Assembly (NCBI GenBank): GCA_001899635.1
Contig: MKVQ01000004.1
Span: 190,023 to 254,022, forward strand
Length of the DNA: 64,000 bases
Direction of reading: 5' to 3'
DNA from: Myxococcales bacterium 68-20
GTDB lineage: Bacteria; Myxococcota_A; Polyangia; Polyangiales; Polyangiaceae
The notes under the pieces were generated by a model. It worked only from the letters and a program-made list of their open reading frames with translations. It had not been told where the DNA came from and made no database searches. Positions 1-8,445 of this stretch are shown here, in pieces. The number at the start of each line of letters is the position of its first letter. Position 1 is the first letter of the stretch. Made by a program: the position numbers and the translations under genes.

Positions 1-221
1 GCGTGCAAGCGACCGACCCGGTGACTGCGCGCCTCGGACGCGAGCACAACGACGCCAACGTCCTCGCAATGGGCGCGCGGATCGTCGGCGTCGCGATCGC
101 GATCGGCTGCGTCGAGGCATTCCTGGCCGGCGAGTTCCAGGGCGGCCGCCACGAGCGCCGCGTGGAGAAGATCGGGCTCCTCGAGCGCGAAGAGAGCGGC
201 TCGAGCTCGGACATCCCCTGA
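1..221 (+). CDS. rpiB: Ribose-5-phosphate isomerase B, C-terminal end (partial)
   Basis: The 5' end lies outside the window; the reading frame is open from base 3. The visible part reads ARLGREHNDANVLAMGARI and later FQGGRHERRVEKI. These match the conserved C-terminal blocks of the RpiB/LacAB sugar-phosphate isomerases (the R-x-HN-A-N-VL-x-GAR signature and the GGRHxRRV tail that helps bind phosphate). RpiB interconverts ribose-5-phosphate and ribulose-5-phosphate in the cytosolic non-oxidative pentose phosphate pathway. The last 12 residues (after KIGLLE) are a Ser/Glu-rich extension with no family match that I know. It converges on the next gene with a strong hairpin between them. The family call is secure; the N-terminal half was not seen. 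Confidence 0.9.
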   Translation, partial: VQATDPVTARLGREHNDANVLAMGARIVGVAIAIGCVEAFLAGEFQGGRHERRVEKIGLLEREESGSSSDIP

Positions 222-237
222 CGTCGCGTCACGCGAG

Positions 238-279
238 GCCGGCCGAATCGCTGCACCCCTCCGTGCAGCGAAGGCCGGC
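238..279. terminator. Bidirectional terminator-like hairpin
   Basis: Two-part stem: GCCGGCC (238-244) pairs with GGCCGGC (273-279), and TCGCTGCAC (248-256) pairs with GTGCAGCGA (263-271), with a 3:1 internal bulge and a 6-base loop. It sits between the convergent ends of rpiB (stop 221) and the Cys-rich lipoprotein gene (stop 295). There is no clear T-run, as is common in high-GC genomes, so termination is inferred from position and stem strength. Confidence 0.7.
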
Positions 280-294
280 TGGCGCGATCGCGCG

Positions 295-2883
295 TCAGAG
301 CGAGGCGACGCTCGCCGAGAAGTTGAACGTGAGCGGGGTGTCGGGGCCCGAGAAGTTACCGACGTAGACCCAGATCGAGCCGTTCGCGGGGATCGTCGGG
401 GCCTTGTTTCCGATGAGGCACGCCTTGAAGGCGGCGTTGTTGTTGCATCCGAGCTCGGCGCCGGTGAGGCACGCCTTCCGCGCGGTCGCATCGCTCGGCA
501 GCGTCGTGTACGCGGCGATGAGGACGTTGGGCGCGGGCTGCCCCGCAGCCGTCGCGACCCCGAGCTCGACCTTCGCTGCGGTCGCGTTCGGATTGCGCAC
601 CTCGATGTAAACGTAGTGCGAATCGGTCATGGTGGACACGTTGCAGGGTGAGCTGCTCGCCGTGAGCCGCTTGATCTTGTCTCCGAGCTGGGTCAACGGG
701 CGCACCACCGTCGCACCGACCGTGCTCCCGATCGTGAAGATCCGCGAAGCCTCCTCGCAGGTCATCGCCGGCGAGGCCCAGGCGCAACTCGCATCGCACG
801 TCCAGGACCGCGTGATGCCGTCCTGGCAGCCTTCCGTGCGGTTCTGCTTCTCGCCGGCCAAACATCGATCGGCGGACGCGACCTCACCCTCACAGGCCTG
901 CGCGGTCCATGCGCACTGCGCGTTGCAGATCCTGCTGGTCGTTCCGCAATACCCGCACGCAGTGGCGGCTTCGGTCGAGCCGGGCTGGCAGGCGCCCGCG
1001 GGCTCCACACACGTGCTGAAGTCCGTCACGACGTTGGTTGGACTGCACGAGGCGGTCTGCGTTCCGCAGTTGCCACAGGCGCGACCGAAGATCTGGCCGG
1101 CGGTCGCGCACGAGCTTCCCGGGCTCGGCAGCGGAACGCAAGCAGCGGCGTTCGCGGTCATGCTCGTCTCGCCCGCGGGACAGGCCGCACACTGGCGATC
1201 AGCGCCGGCCGTGCCGGCAGCGCTCACGATGGTGCCCGGCGCGCACGTGCTCCACGCCGCACAGCTCGTCGCGTTGGCCGTCGTGCTGAATGTTCCGTTC
1301 GCGCACGCTGCGCACGTCCGATCCGTCGTGGTGCCGCCGCCGGTCGTCACGGCTTCGCCCGGGGTGCAGCTCGTCCACGCCACGCACACCGTCGCGGATG
1401 TGCCGTCATGATCCCAGCTGCCGCTCGAGCACACCTGCTTCGGCGTCGTGCCGCCGGCGCAATACGTCCCCGCTTCGCACGCCGCGCACACGACCGGGGA
1501 AGTCGGCGTCGACGCGGCCGTCTGCTCGGTGCCCGCCGCGCACGTGCCTGCGGGCAGGCAGAGACTCTCGTTCGGCAGCGACGTGTATGTCTCGGCCGCG
1601 CAGGTCGCGCACTGCCGATTCGCGACGGCGCTCCCGAGCGTGGTCACGTAGCTACCCGGAGCGCAGTCACTCCACGGCGTGCAGCTCGCCGCGTTCGACG
1701 TCGTGCTGAAGCTTCCGCTCGTGCACCCTCTACAGGTCCGATCCGTCGTCGTGCTGCCGGCGGCGCCGACGGACTGGCCGGGCGCGCACTCGGTCCAAGC
1801 GACGCACGCCGTCGCGGCGTTGCCATCGTGGTCCCATGTCTCGTTCGCACACGCCGCCTTCGGGGTCGTGCCGCCGGCGCAATACGTCCCCGTTTCGCAG
1901 GGAGTGCACACTGCCGGAGACGCCGGGGTGGCGGGTGCCGTTTGCTCCGTCCCCGCAGCGCATGTCCCGATGGGCTGACACGTCGTCTGATTCGGCGAAG
2001 AGGTGTACGTGCCTTCGGCGCACGCCGTGCACTCGCGATTCGCGACGGCGCTCCCCGGCGTGCTCACGTAGGTCCCCGCGGCGCAGCTGTTCCAGGGCAA
2101 ACAGCTCGGCGCGTTCGACGTCGTGCTGTAGCTAGCGCTCGGACACGCCGTGCACGTTCGGTCCGTCGTGGCGCTGCCGGCTGCACCGACCGACTGACCC
2201 GATGCGCACGCCGTCCACGGCACGCACGCCGTCGCGGGATTGCTGTCGTGGTCCCAGGTGCCGCTTGCGCATGCCTGCTTCGTCGTCGCTGCGCCGGCGC
2301 AATAGGTCCCGACCTCGCAGGCCGTACAGACGGCGGGCGAAGTCGGCGTGGGGGCTGCCGTCTGTTCCGTACCAGCAGCGCATGCGCCCGCGGGCACGCA
2401 GCTCGACTGGTTCGCCGACGACGAGTAGGTCCCCGCAGCGCACGCCGTGCACTGCCGATCCGAGGCCACGCTTCCCGGCGTGCTCACGTAGGTCCCCGCG
2501 GAGCAGGAGCTCCAAGCCTTGCAGCTCGCCGCATTCGCCGTCGTGCTGAAGCTACCGCTCGCACATCCGGCACATGTCCGATCGCTGGTCGCGGAGGGCG
2601 TGTTCGTGACGTAGGTCCCTGCCGCGCACGTCGACCAGGCAATACACGCCGTGACGGGATTGCCGTCGTGATCCCACGTCCCTTGCGGGCACGCCTCCGG
2701 ACCGTCATCCGAGCTGCCGCCGTCCGCTCGAGAACGAGCGTCTTGCCCGATCCCTGCGTCGCCGGTCACGCCGTCGCCCTTCGAGAGATCCGCCTCGCCT
2801 GGCTCGGTAGTGCAGGCACCAAGCAAGACGAGCCCCGCGCTCACAAGAGCGACGAAGCTTCCCGAACGGACACGATTCTTCAT
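295..2883 (-). CDS. Large Cys-module repeat lipoprotein behind a Fur box
   Basis: 862 residues. The N-terminus is a lipoprotein signal (MKNR..., hydrophobic core, LLGAC lipobox near residue 24) followed by an Asp/Gly/Ser linker. Residues ~60-640 are about twenty Cys-rich modules of the form C-x-AGTYVS-x-GS...DRQCxxCAAGTY, resembling TNFR/ephrin-receptor (GCC2/GCC3-like) repeats, arranged in four larger blocks that each restart with GTWDHDGNPxTAC. A second Cys region follows (GRACGNCGTQTASC, ACGYCGTTSRIC). The last ~150 residues are a non-repetitive beta-rich domain starting RIFTIGS. The start at 2883 is supported by GGTGGAGA just upstream. A 19-base palindromic Fur-type site lies 61 bases upstream, so iron control is likely. 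It is probably surface-anchored; the ligand is unknown. Confidence 0.85.
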   Translation of the reverse strand: MKNRVRSGSFVALVSAGLVLLGACTTEPGEADLSKGDGVTGDAGIGQDARSRADGGSSDDGPEACPQGTWDHDGNPVTACIAWSTCAAGTYVTNTPSATSDRTCAGCASGSFSTTANAASCKAWSSCSAGTYVSTPGSVASDRQCTACAAGTYSSSANQSSCVPAGACAAGTEQTAAPTPTSPAVCTACEVGTYCAGAATTKQACASGTWDHDSNPATACVPWTACASGQSVGAAGSATTDRTCTACPSASYSTTSNAPSCLPWNSCAAGTYVSTPGSAVANRECTACAEGTYTSSPNQTTCQPIGTCAAGTEQTAPATPASPAVCTPCETGTYCAGGTTPKAACANETWDHDGNAATACVAWTECAPGQSVGAAGSTTTDRTCRGCTSGSFSTTSNAASCTPWSDCAPGSYVTTLGSAVANRQCATCAAETYTSLPNESLCLPAGTCAAGTEQTAASTPTSPVVCAACEAGTYCAGGTTPKQVCSSGSWDHDGTSATVCVAWTSCTPGEAVTTGGGTTTDRTCAACANGTFSTTANATSCAAWSTCAPGTIVSAAGTAGADRQCAACPAGETSMTANAAACVPLPSPGSSCATAGQIFGRACGNCGTQTASCSPTNVVTDFSTCVEPAGACQPGSTEAATACGYCGTTSRICNAQCAWTAQACEGEVASADRCLAGEKQNRTEGCQDGITRSWTCDASCAWASPAMTCEEASRIFTIGSTVGATVVRPLTQLGDKIKRLTASSSPCNVSTMTDSHYVYIEVRNPNATAAKVELGVATAAGQPAPNVLIAAYTTLPSDATARKACLTGAELGCNNNAAFKACLIGNKAPTIPANGSIWVYVGNFSGPDTPLTFNFSASVASL

Positions 2884-2943
2884 TGGTCTCCACCTTCGAG
2901 CGCCGATCGCTCGCGTAGGCAGACCCTAGTTCCCTCAAGTGAA

Positions 2944-2962
2944 ATTGAAAATCATTTTCAAT
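2944..2962 (-). promoter_or_regulatory. Fur box (perfect 9-1-9 palindrome)
   Basis: ATTGAAAATCATTTTCAAT is a perfect inverted repeat around base 2953. It fits the 7-1-7 Fur core TGAwAATnATTwTCA at nearly every position. It stands out as a low-GC island in a high-GC intergenic region (2884-3157). It contains a TTGAAA hexamer that could act as a -35 element on the minus strand. The only gene it can serve is the Cys-module lipoprotein starting at 2883; the next gene up ends at 3158 and points the same way. Confidence 0.8.
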
Positions 2963-3157
2963 ACGACCGCCGACGGAGGGTGACCTCAGTGCCGGGACGG
3001 AGCCTCGAGCTCGTGCGCTCGCGGCCTGAGCGAGCGCGCCCTCATTCACGGCGTGCGGGCGATCTCACCGCGAAGCTCACGATGAATCGCCCGCGCAGCT
3101 CGAGACCTCGTCGGCTTCACCGCTCGCACGCGTCCGCACGCTCCCCCCGACGAGCCG

Positions 3158-5116
3158 TCACTGCTCGAAGCAGAAGAGCGCGTTCATGCGGTCGCAGTAG
3201 GTGCCGCCGTAGGCAAAGCTCCAACCGGTCGTTTCGTTGGTCTCGCCGAGGATGGCGACGATGTTGCCTTGGGGATCGTAGACCGAGCTCGTCCAGTTCG
3301 AACAGGTGTGCGTCAGCCAGTAGACGTTGCCGCTCTCGCTCGTGCCGGTCCACACCACCGCGCGGCCGAAGACCGGTTGGACAGGAGGAGCGCCGCCCGT
3401 CTCGGTCTTGTCGATCGGGTGCTGGAGCGAGCCGCTCGTGAGCTCCGCGTAGTCGTCGGCGATCACGGTACCGTCGACGAGCGCGTACGGATCCGCCGAG
3501 CGCGTGAAACGCGTCGAAGGCGACCCGGTCGCATCGCTCAACCATGCCTTGAAGGTTCCCGAGAGCCCTGCGGCATCCGCGTGGACTTGGCACTTCGCAT
3601 CGGCCCCAGAAAGCCCGCCCAGGTTCCCGTCGTAGGAGGTGCTCGTCACGAACACCCTGTACCGGCGATTGCACGTGACGAGCACGTCGACGTCGGCGGC
3701 GACGACCGTTCCGGCTCCAGACGAGACCTGACAGACCTCGGCGTGAGGCGACGGCAGGGTCTTGACCGTGACGAGATACGGAGCGCCGCTGCTGATGCTC
3801 GTGGTGAACGAGTACGTGTCGGAGCTGTCGACGACGAGATCGTTGCCGCCGTTGTTCTGCAGGACGAGCCCGGTGCCGGTGAGCCCCGTGACCTGCACGC
3901 GCACCTTGTACTTGTTGGTCTCGCAGGCAACCTTGACGCTCGTGATGTCGGCGCCGCCGACGCCGCCGCTCCCGTCGGTCACGCCGCACGTCTGCGAGGG
4001 ACTCGTCGGCTGGGTGAGGACGCTGACCGTATAGTTGCTTCCGCTGTCGATCGCTCCGAAGATGAACGACGTAGCGCCGGACGCCGGCGTGACGGTCTCT
4101 GCCCCGTTCAGCTGGAGCACCAACCCGCTGCCGGTGAGCCCGGAGATCGAGCCGCCGACGGTGTGCTTGTCCGTCGTGCACGTCACCGTCACCGACGAGA
4201 CATTGGCGGTCGCGACCTTGCCCGTCCCGTTGCCGACGGCGCAGGACTGCCAAGGCGTCTGCGGGTTCGTCTTGACGGTGACGGCGTAGTCCGTCCCCGT
4301 GGTCGCCAGCGTCGGGAACGCGAACGTCCCATTGGCGTTGACCGGGATGTCGTCCCCAGCGTTGTTCTGGAGGACGAGGCCGCTTCCCGTCAGGCCGGTG
4401 ACCGTGCCACCGACGGTGTAGAGCGTGGTGCAGTTGACCGTCACCGTCGTCACGGCGCCCGCCACGACCGTTCCGGCGCCCCCGCTGACGACGCAGTTCT
4501 GGGGCGGCCCGCCCGGCTGGGTCTTGACCGCGACGTCGAACGGCTTCCCACTCGCCACCTTCTTCGAGAACGTCGCCGTGACCGAGGTGCCTACCGCTGC
4601 CGTGACGGCGAGATCATCGCCTCCGTTGTTCGTCAGGACGAGGCCGCTTCCGGCGAGACCGGCGACGGTCACCGTGATCGGATACTCGTTCGTGGTGCAC
4701 GCGACCTTCACGTCCGTGACGTCCGCCGACGCCGTGCCGCTTCCGCCCGTGACGACGCACGTCTGCGCCGGCCCGGTCGGTTGGGTCCTCGCCTTCACCT
4801 CGAACGTGGCGCCCTTGGCGACCTTCTTCGGGAAGACGAAGCTCGCGCTCGACTTCGAAATCGCGATCGTATCGCCGTTGTTCTCGAGGACGAGCCCGTC
4901 GCCCTCGAGCCCGGTCACGGAGCCGCCGATCGAGAACGTGGCGGCCGGCCCTGCGTCGATGTCGGGCGCGCCGGTGTCGGGCCTGCCGGTGTCGGGCGCG
5001 CCGGCATCGCTGTCGACCGGCTCCACCCCGGTGACGTCGATTCCACATCCAGCGACCCCCGCAAGCGCCCCGGCAACGAGGGCAAGTGAAGCTACAAGGG
5101 CCCCATTTTTGATCAT
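3158..5116 (-). CDS. Lipoprotein with five GLVLxNNG repeats and a C-terminal DUF1554 domain
   Basis: 652 residues from ATG 5116 (GGAGAGC upstream; an in-frame GTG at 5125 is the alternative). The signal ends in a lipobox (AGVAGC), followed by a DAGAPDTGRPDTG linker. Residues ~55-490 hold five ~80-residue beta repeats, each opening with GL-x-GxGLVLxNNG and closing with C-x(3)-SGxGTV...V-x-C-T; each has two Cys. The final ~160 residues (RVFVTSTSYDGNLGGLSGADAKC... AYGGTYCDRMNALFCFEQ) match DUF1554, a domain known from Leptospira lipoproteins, with the expected GADAKC and KAWLSD motifs. The function is unknown; surface display is inferred. Confidence 0.85.
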   Translation of the reverse strand: MIKNGALVASLALVAGALAGVAGCGIDVTGVEPVDSDAGAPDTGRPDTGAPDIDAGPAATFSIGGSVTGLEGDGLVLENNGDTIAISKSSASFVFPKKVAKGATFEVKARTQPTGPAQTCVVTGGSGTASADVTDVKVACTTNEYPITVTVAGLAGSGLVLTNNGGDDLAVTAAVGTSVTATFSKKVASGKPFDVAVKTQPGGPPQNCVVSGGAGTVVAGAVTTVTVNCTTLYTVGGTVTGLTGSGLVLQNNAGDDIPVNANGTFAFPTLATTGTDYAVTVKTNPQTPWQSCAVGNGTGKVATANVSSVTVTCTTDKHTVGGSISGLTGSGLVLQLNGAETVTPASGATSFIFGAIDSGSNYTVSVLTQPTSPSQTCGVTDGSGGVGGADITSVKVACETNKYKVRVQVTGLTGTGLVLQNNGGNDLVVDSSDTYSFTTSISSGAPYLVTVKTLPSPHAEVCQVSSGAGTVVAADVDVLVTCNRRYRVFVTSTSYDGNLGGLSGADAKCQVHADAAGLSGTFKAWLSDATGSPSTRFTRSADPYALVDGTVIADDYAELTSGSLQHPIDKTETGGAPPVQPVFGRAVVWTGTSESGNVYWLTHTCSNWTSSVYDPQGNIVAILGETNETTGWSFAYGGTYCDRMNALFCFEQ

Positions 5117-5950
5117 GCTCTCCACGCTACGAGGCCCGGCGAGCGATCAGCAACGCGCTTCCGCTCCGACTGAAAAAAAGGACCCACCTTGTCGTTCCTT
5201 CGCGCTGGCGGACGACGTGGCTGTCGGCCGATACGGCAAGCGGACGACCGGCGCCCCGTGAGCAGCGACGACCTGCTCTCGAGCCTCTCGGATGAGCTCA
5301 TCCCGGCTCAGGAGGCGGGCGCTGCGACCCGCACTCTCGGCAGCACCCTCGCCTCCGGCGTCCGCTCGCTCGCATGACGACGAGGGCCTCGTGGACGAAG
5401 GCCCACGTCCGCGACTCGCTGTCTTCAGACCGGCGCTCGGCGCTGACGATCGTACGGCGAAGCACGAAAGTCCGTATGCCTGCTCGCGACTCTTGAACAC
5501 GCCGAACAACCGAAGCCGGGGTCGGTAGCCACAATACCGGGAACGACAGCGGGCATTGCTGGAGGGCCTCCGCGAGAGCGCACCCTGCGCAGACGATCGA
5601 CACATCTTGCGCAAGGTGCGCACGTCGTTCGAATCGCACTTCGCATGGTGCCTTTGCATCATTTTCGACAGAACGGCCGCTTCGTATCCTCGTCCAACCA
5701 TATGCCGCTTCGAGCTGTCGACAGGGCGCCAATCACGCTCCGGGTACTACGCAGTGGAGATTGGCAACAACGCCGGCACGGCACTCGCTTCGAGCGCATC
5801 GAATGAGCTCGATCGTGGACGCGAACACCTGTGGCCACGCCCCGAAGAGGTTCTGCGAGCGGCCGAGTCGGTCGCCCGCGGCCTCGAAGACAGTCCAGCG
5901 CCATGCCTCGCGCCCCCTCACCGCCTGACGACTCGACGGAGAACGCTCCC
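5117..5950. other. 834-base stretch without a confident gene
   Basis: It holds several overlapping short open frames. The best is on the minus strand (5147 to about 5400), where the C-terminal part (LLSRDELIREAREQVVAAHG) looks protein-like with fairly high GC at third positions, but the upstream half does not and no start is convincing. It may be a decayed gene. An in-frame GTG at 5831 and an ATG at 5903 could extend the following TPR gene upstream. No RNA gene or repeat was seen. Confidence 0.4.
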
Positions 5951-8401
5951 ATGACCATCGAAAGCTTGGATACTGCCGCGCAGTTGCTCGGAACCTCGAA
6001 CGACAAGGCGATCGACATCGCGATGGCTTGGATCCATCGTGGCGAAGACGTCGCACGGGCCGCTACGATCGCGGCAGAGGGATTCGACGGCAAAGGGATG
6101 GCCGCCGACGCCCTGACGTTCTTCGACCTGAGCCTGGCTGCATCGCCGACGGCACGAGCATATGCGGGCCGAGGGATGTTGCGGCGAGCTCGTGGCGACG
6201 ATGCGGGTGCTGCGGAAGACTTTGGGCACGCCCTCGCGCTCGATCCCAAGTCCTGTCTCGCCTCGCTCGGGCAAGCTCTGATCTTGGCTGCCAATGGTGA
6301 CGCGGCGGGTGCGCTCGCGCTGCTGGCACTGCTGCTGGAGGATGAAGAGTACCGCACGCGGGCGCTCGTAGAGCGTGCGAAGGTGTTCTTCGCGACCGAT
6401 CGAAACGAGGGTGCGTATCGTGAGCTACTCCTCGCCGCCGAGCTCGGGCACAGCGGCGCCGCGGGGCGATTGGCGAACGATGGCGCGGACACGAATGGAT
6501 GGAGTGGAAAAGCGCTGATCGCATTGGCGAGCTACTACTGCAACTTGGACGAGCCCGATCTCGAGGCGGAGGCATCCACGCTCCAGCTCGCGATCGACAA
6601 GCTCGAAGGCAAGGCCAAGCACGACGCCCTGGTGTCTCTCGGGCTGAACCAGCGGTCGGCCCGCGCATTCGACGATGCGATCGCGACATTTCAGCGCGCG
6701 ATGGCACTGGAGCCGAACGGGCCCGCGCCGGCGTGGTTGGCTCGCACGCTCTTCTTCGCGAATAGGAACCACGAAGCCGAGACCGCCGCACTCAGCGTCC
6801 TCACGACCAACGCCGACAAGTTCGAAGCGCATCGGACACTCGGAGACCTCCATGCCGAGGAAGAGCGCTTCGAGGAGGCGCTCGCGGCGTTCGACCAGGC
6901 GTTGCCGCTCGCCCCGTCGTATGCGGTCGCATCGACCCATCTCGGGCGCGCCCGAGCCCTGTTTGCGCTCGATCGTGAGCCCGAAGCTCGCGCCGCGTGG
7001 ATCGCTGCCGAGGATGCCGGGAACGCGAGGGCCCGGGAGGAGCGTCGCGAGCACTTTCCGGCGGAGACCGGCGCCGACTTCTTCGACGAGGGCCTCGAGT
7101 TTCTCGACGAAGGCGACTGGGAGTCGGCGCGGGAGCCTTTCAAGCAGGCAGCGGCGCTCTTTCGAGCAGCGATGCGCTCACCGGGAGACTTCGCTGCCCG
7201 GCAGCTCGCAAACGTGCTCACCAACCTCGGCAATGTCTTCCGTCAGAGCGGCGATATCGACGCCGCGCTCTTGCATCTCGAGGAAGCAACGCGCGTCCGC
7301 CCAGCGGGCTACGAGGCGCTCGTCATGTTCGGAAACGTTCTCCGGAACGCAGAGCTCTCGAACGACGTCGTCGTCAGGGTCGAAGGCGAAGCGCTTCACG
7401 ATGCAAGAGCTCGCCTCCGAAAGGCCATCGAGCTCCACGAGCGTTCGGTCAATCTCGCTCATGGCGAGCCCTACGCGCACTACAACCTTGGCCTCGCGCG
7501 ACAGACGGCCGGCTTGTGGCGTGACGCAGTCAAGGCCTTCGAACGAGCGCTCGCCTACCGCGATGCCTCCAAGCGCCAGGATGCCGTCTTCAATATCGTG
7601 AAATCAATATGGAAGGCGGGATCGTTCGAGAGCGCCCGCAATCGATGCGATTCGCTCTACACCAACGACGATCTCGAGACGACGACGCGAAAGAACATCG
7701 AAGCGCTCATCATGCGCCAGCCTCGATACGACGGCGACTTCGTGGTCAAGCGCTTCGCCGAGACGCTCGACACGATCATCGATCTTCACACACGGAAGGC
7801 GACCGCAGCCACGAAGGCATTTCCATTTCGCTTCTACGGCATTCGACCAGCAGACTGGGCGCCGGGCAGCAACATGGGTCACGAATACCGCCTCCGCTTC
7901 CGCGAGGCGCCCGATGCCGCGACCCGTGAGACGATCGCGAAGGCGGTGGCGCAGCCGTGGGAGCTCATCGACGATGGTTACGGCTGCACATGGCGATGGT
8001 CCGGCCCCTTCGTTCAGATCACGCTCGGTGAGCGGCAAGTCGACGAGATCGACGGCTTCTTCATCGAGGTGGCCGACATGATGAAGGCGATCCACGCCGT
8101 CGCTCCGCTCGACGAGGTCGTCGCGTTGAACGCGCAGCGCCTCTCCAGCACCACGCCCGAGGACGAGGCGTGGGAGCGCTGGTCGCTCACCGTCGCCCCC
8201 TTGCCGGCCCCCCATCCGTTCTCGAACGACGGCCAGCTCTTCTTCTCTGCCTACGGCGAGGTTGGACAGTGGCCGGCTCCCCAAACGGACGCCGCCTTCG
8301 ACGCAGCACGCGCAGCAGCAATGCCCGAGCGCATCGACGACGACGAGGACCTCGACGACGACGACGACGACCTCGACGAGGACCTCGACGGCGACGACTG
8401 A
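5951..8401 (+). CDS. TPR-repeat protein with an acidic C-terminal tail
   Basis: 816 residues, cytosolic (no signal peptide or membrane segment). Residues ~20-560 are helical TPR-type repeats; examples are TARAYAGRGMLRRARGDDAG, ALVSLGLNQRSARAFDDAI and PYAHYNLGLARQTAGLWRDA. The C-terminal ~230 residues form a separate domain (PFRFYGIRPADWAPGSNMGHEY... CTWRWSGPFVQITLGERQVDE) that I do not recognise. The last ~22 residues are almost all Asp/Glu. The start at ATG 5951 is chosen because a GGAG precedes it and repeat-like sequence begins at once; ATG 5903 and GTG 5831 would add a Pro/Arg-rich extension. It is probably a scaffold. Followed 60 bases later by a strong hairpin. Confidence 0.8.
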   Translation: MTIESLDTAAQLLGTSNDKAIDIAMAWIHRGEDVARAATIAAEGFDGKGMAADALTFFDLSLAASPTARAYAGRGMLRRARGDDAGAAEDFGHALALDPKSCLASLGQALILAANGDAAGALALLALLLEDEEYRTRALVERAKVFFATDRNEGAYRELLLAAELGHSGAAGRLANDGADTNGWSGKALIALASYYCNLDEPDLEAEASTLQLAIDKLEGKAKHDALVSLGLNQRSARAFDDAIATFQRAMALEPNGPAPAWLARTLFFANRNHEAETAALSVLTTNADKFEAHRTLGDLHAEEERFEEALAAFDQALPLAPSYAVASTHLGRARALFALDREPEARAAWIAAEDAGNARAREERREHFPAETGADFFDEGLEFLDEGDWESAREPFKQAAALFRAAMRSPGDFAARQLANVLTNLGNVFRQSGDIDAALLHLEEATRVRPAGYEALVMFGNVLRNAELSNDVVVRVEGEALHDARARLRKAIELHERSVNLAHGEPYAHYNLGLARQTAGLWRDAVKAFERALAYRDASKRQDAVFNIVKSIWKAGSFESARNRCDSLYTNDDLETTTRKNIEALIMRQPRYDGDFVVKRFAETLDTIIDLHTRKATAATKAFPFRFYGIRPADWAPGSNMGHEYRLRFREAPDAATRETIAKAVAQPWELIDDGYGCTWRWSGPFVQITLGERQVDEIDGFFIEVADMMKAIHAVAPLDEVVALNAQRLSSTTPEDEAWERWSLTVAPLPAPHPFSNDGQLFFSAYGEVGQWPAPQTDAAFDAARAAAMPERIDDDEDLDDDDDDLDEDLDGDD

Positions 8402-8445
8402 AGCCGACTTCGTCGATCCGCCAGCGCCCAGGCCCCCCACTCCGC

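Noticed and set aside
1408-3441. Long open frame on the plus strand opposite the Cys-module gene
   Set aside because: Arg-rich, without domain signs, and antisense to a clear lipoprotein gene; typical shadow frame in high-GC DNA. The same holds for plus-strand frames 3269-5089, 29319-30956, 55806-58448 and 59168-61501.
5147-5701. Minus-strand frame before the DUF1554 lipoprotein
   Set aside because: Only its last third looks like protein; the upstream part does not, and third-position bias is weak. Kept as unassigned.
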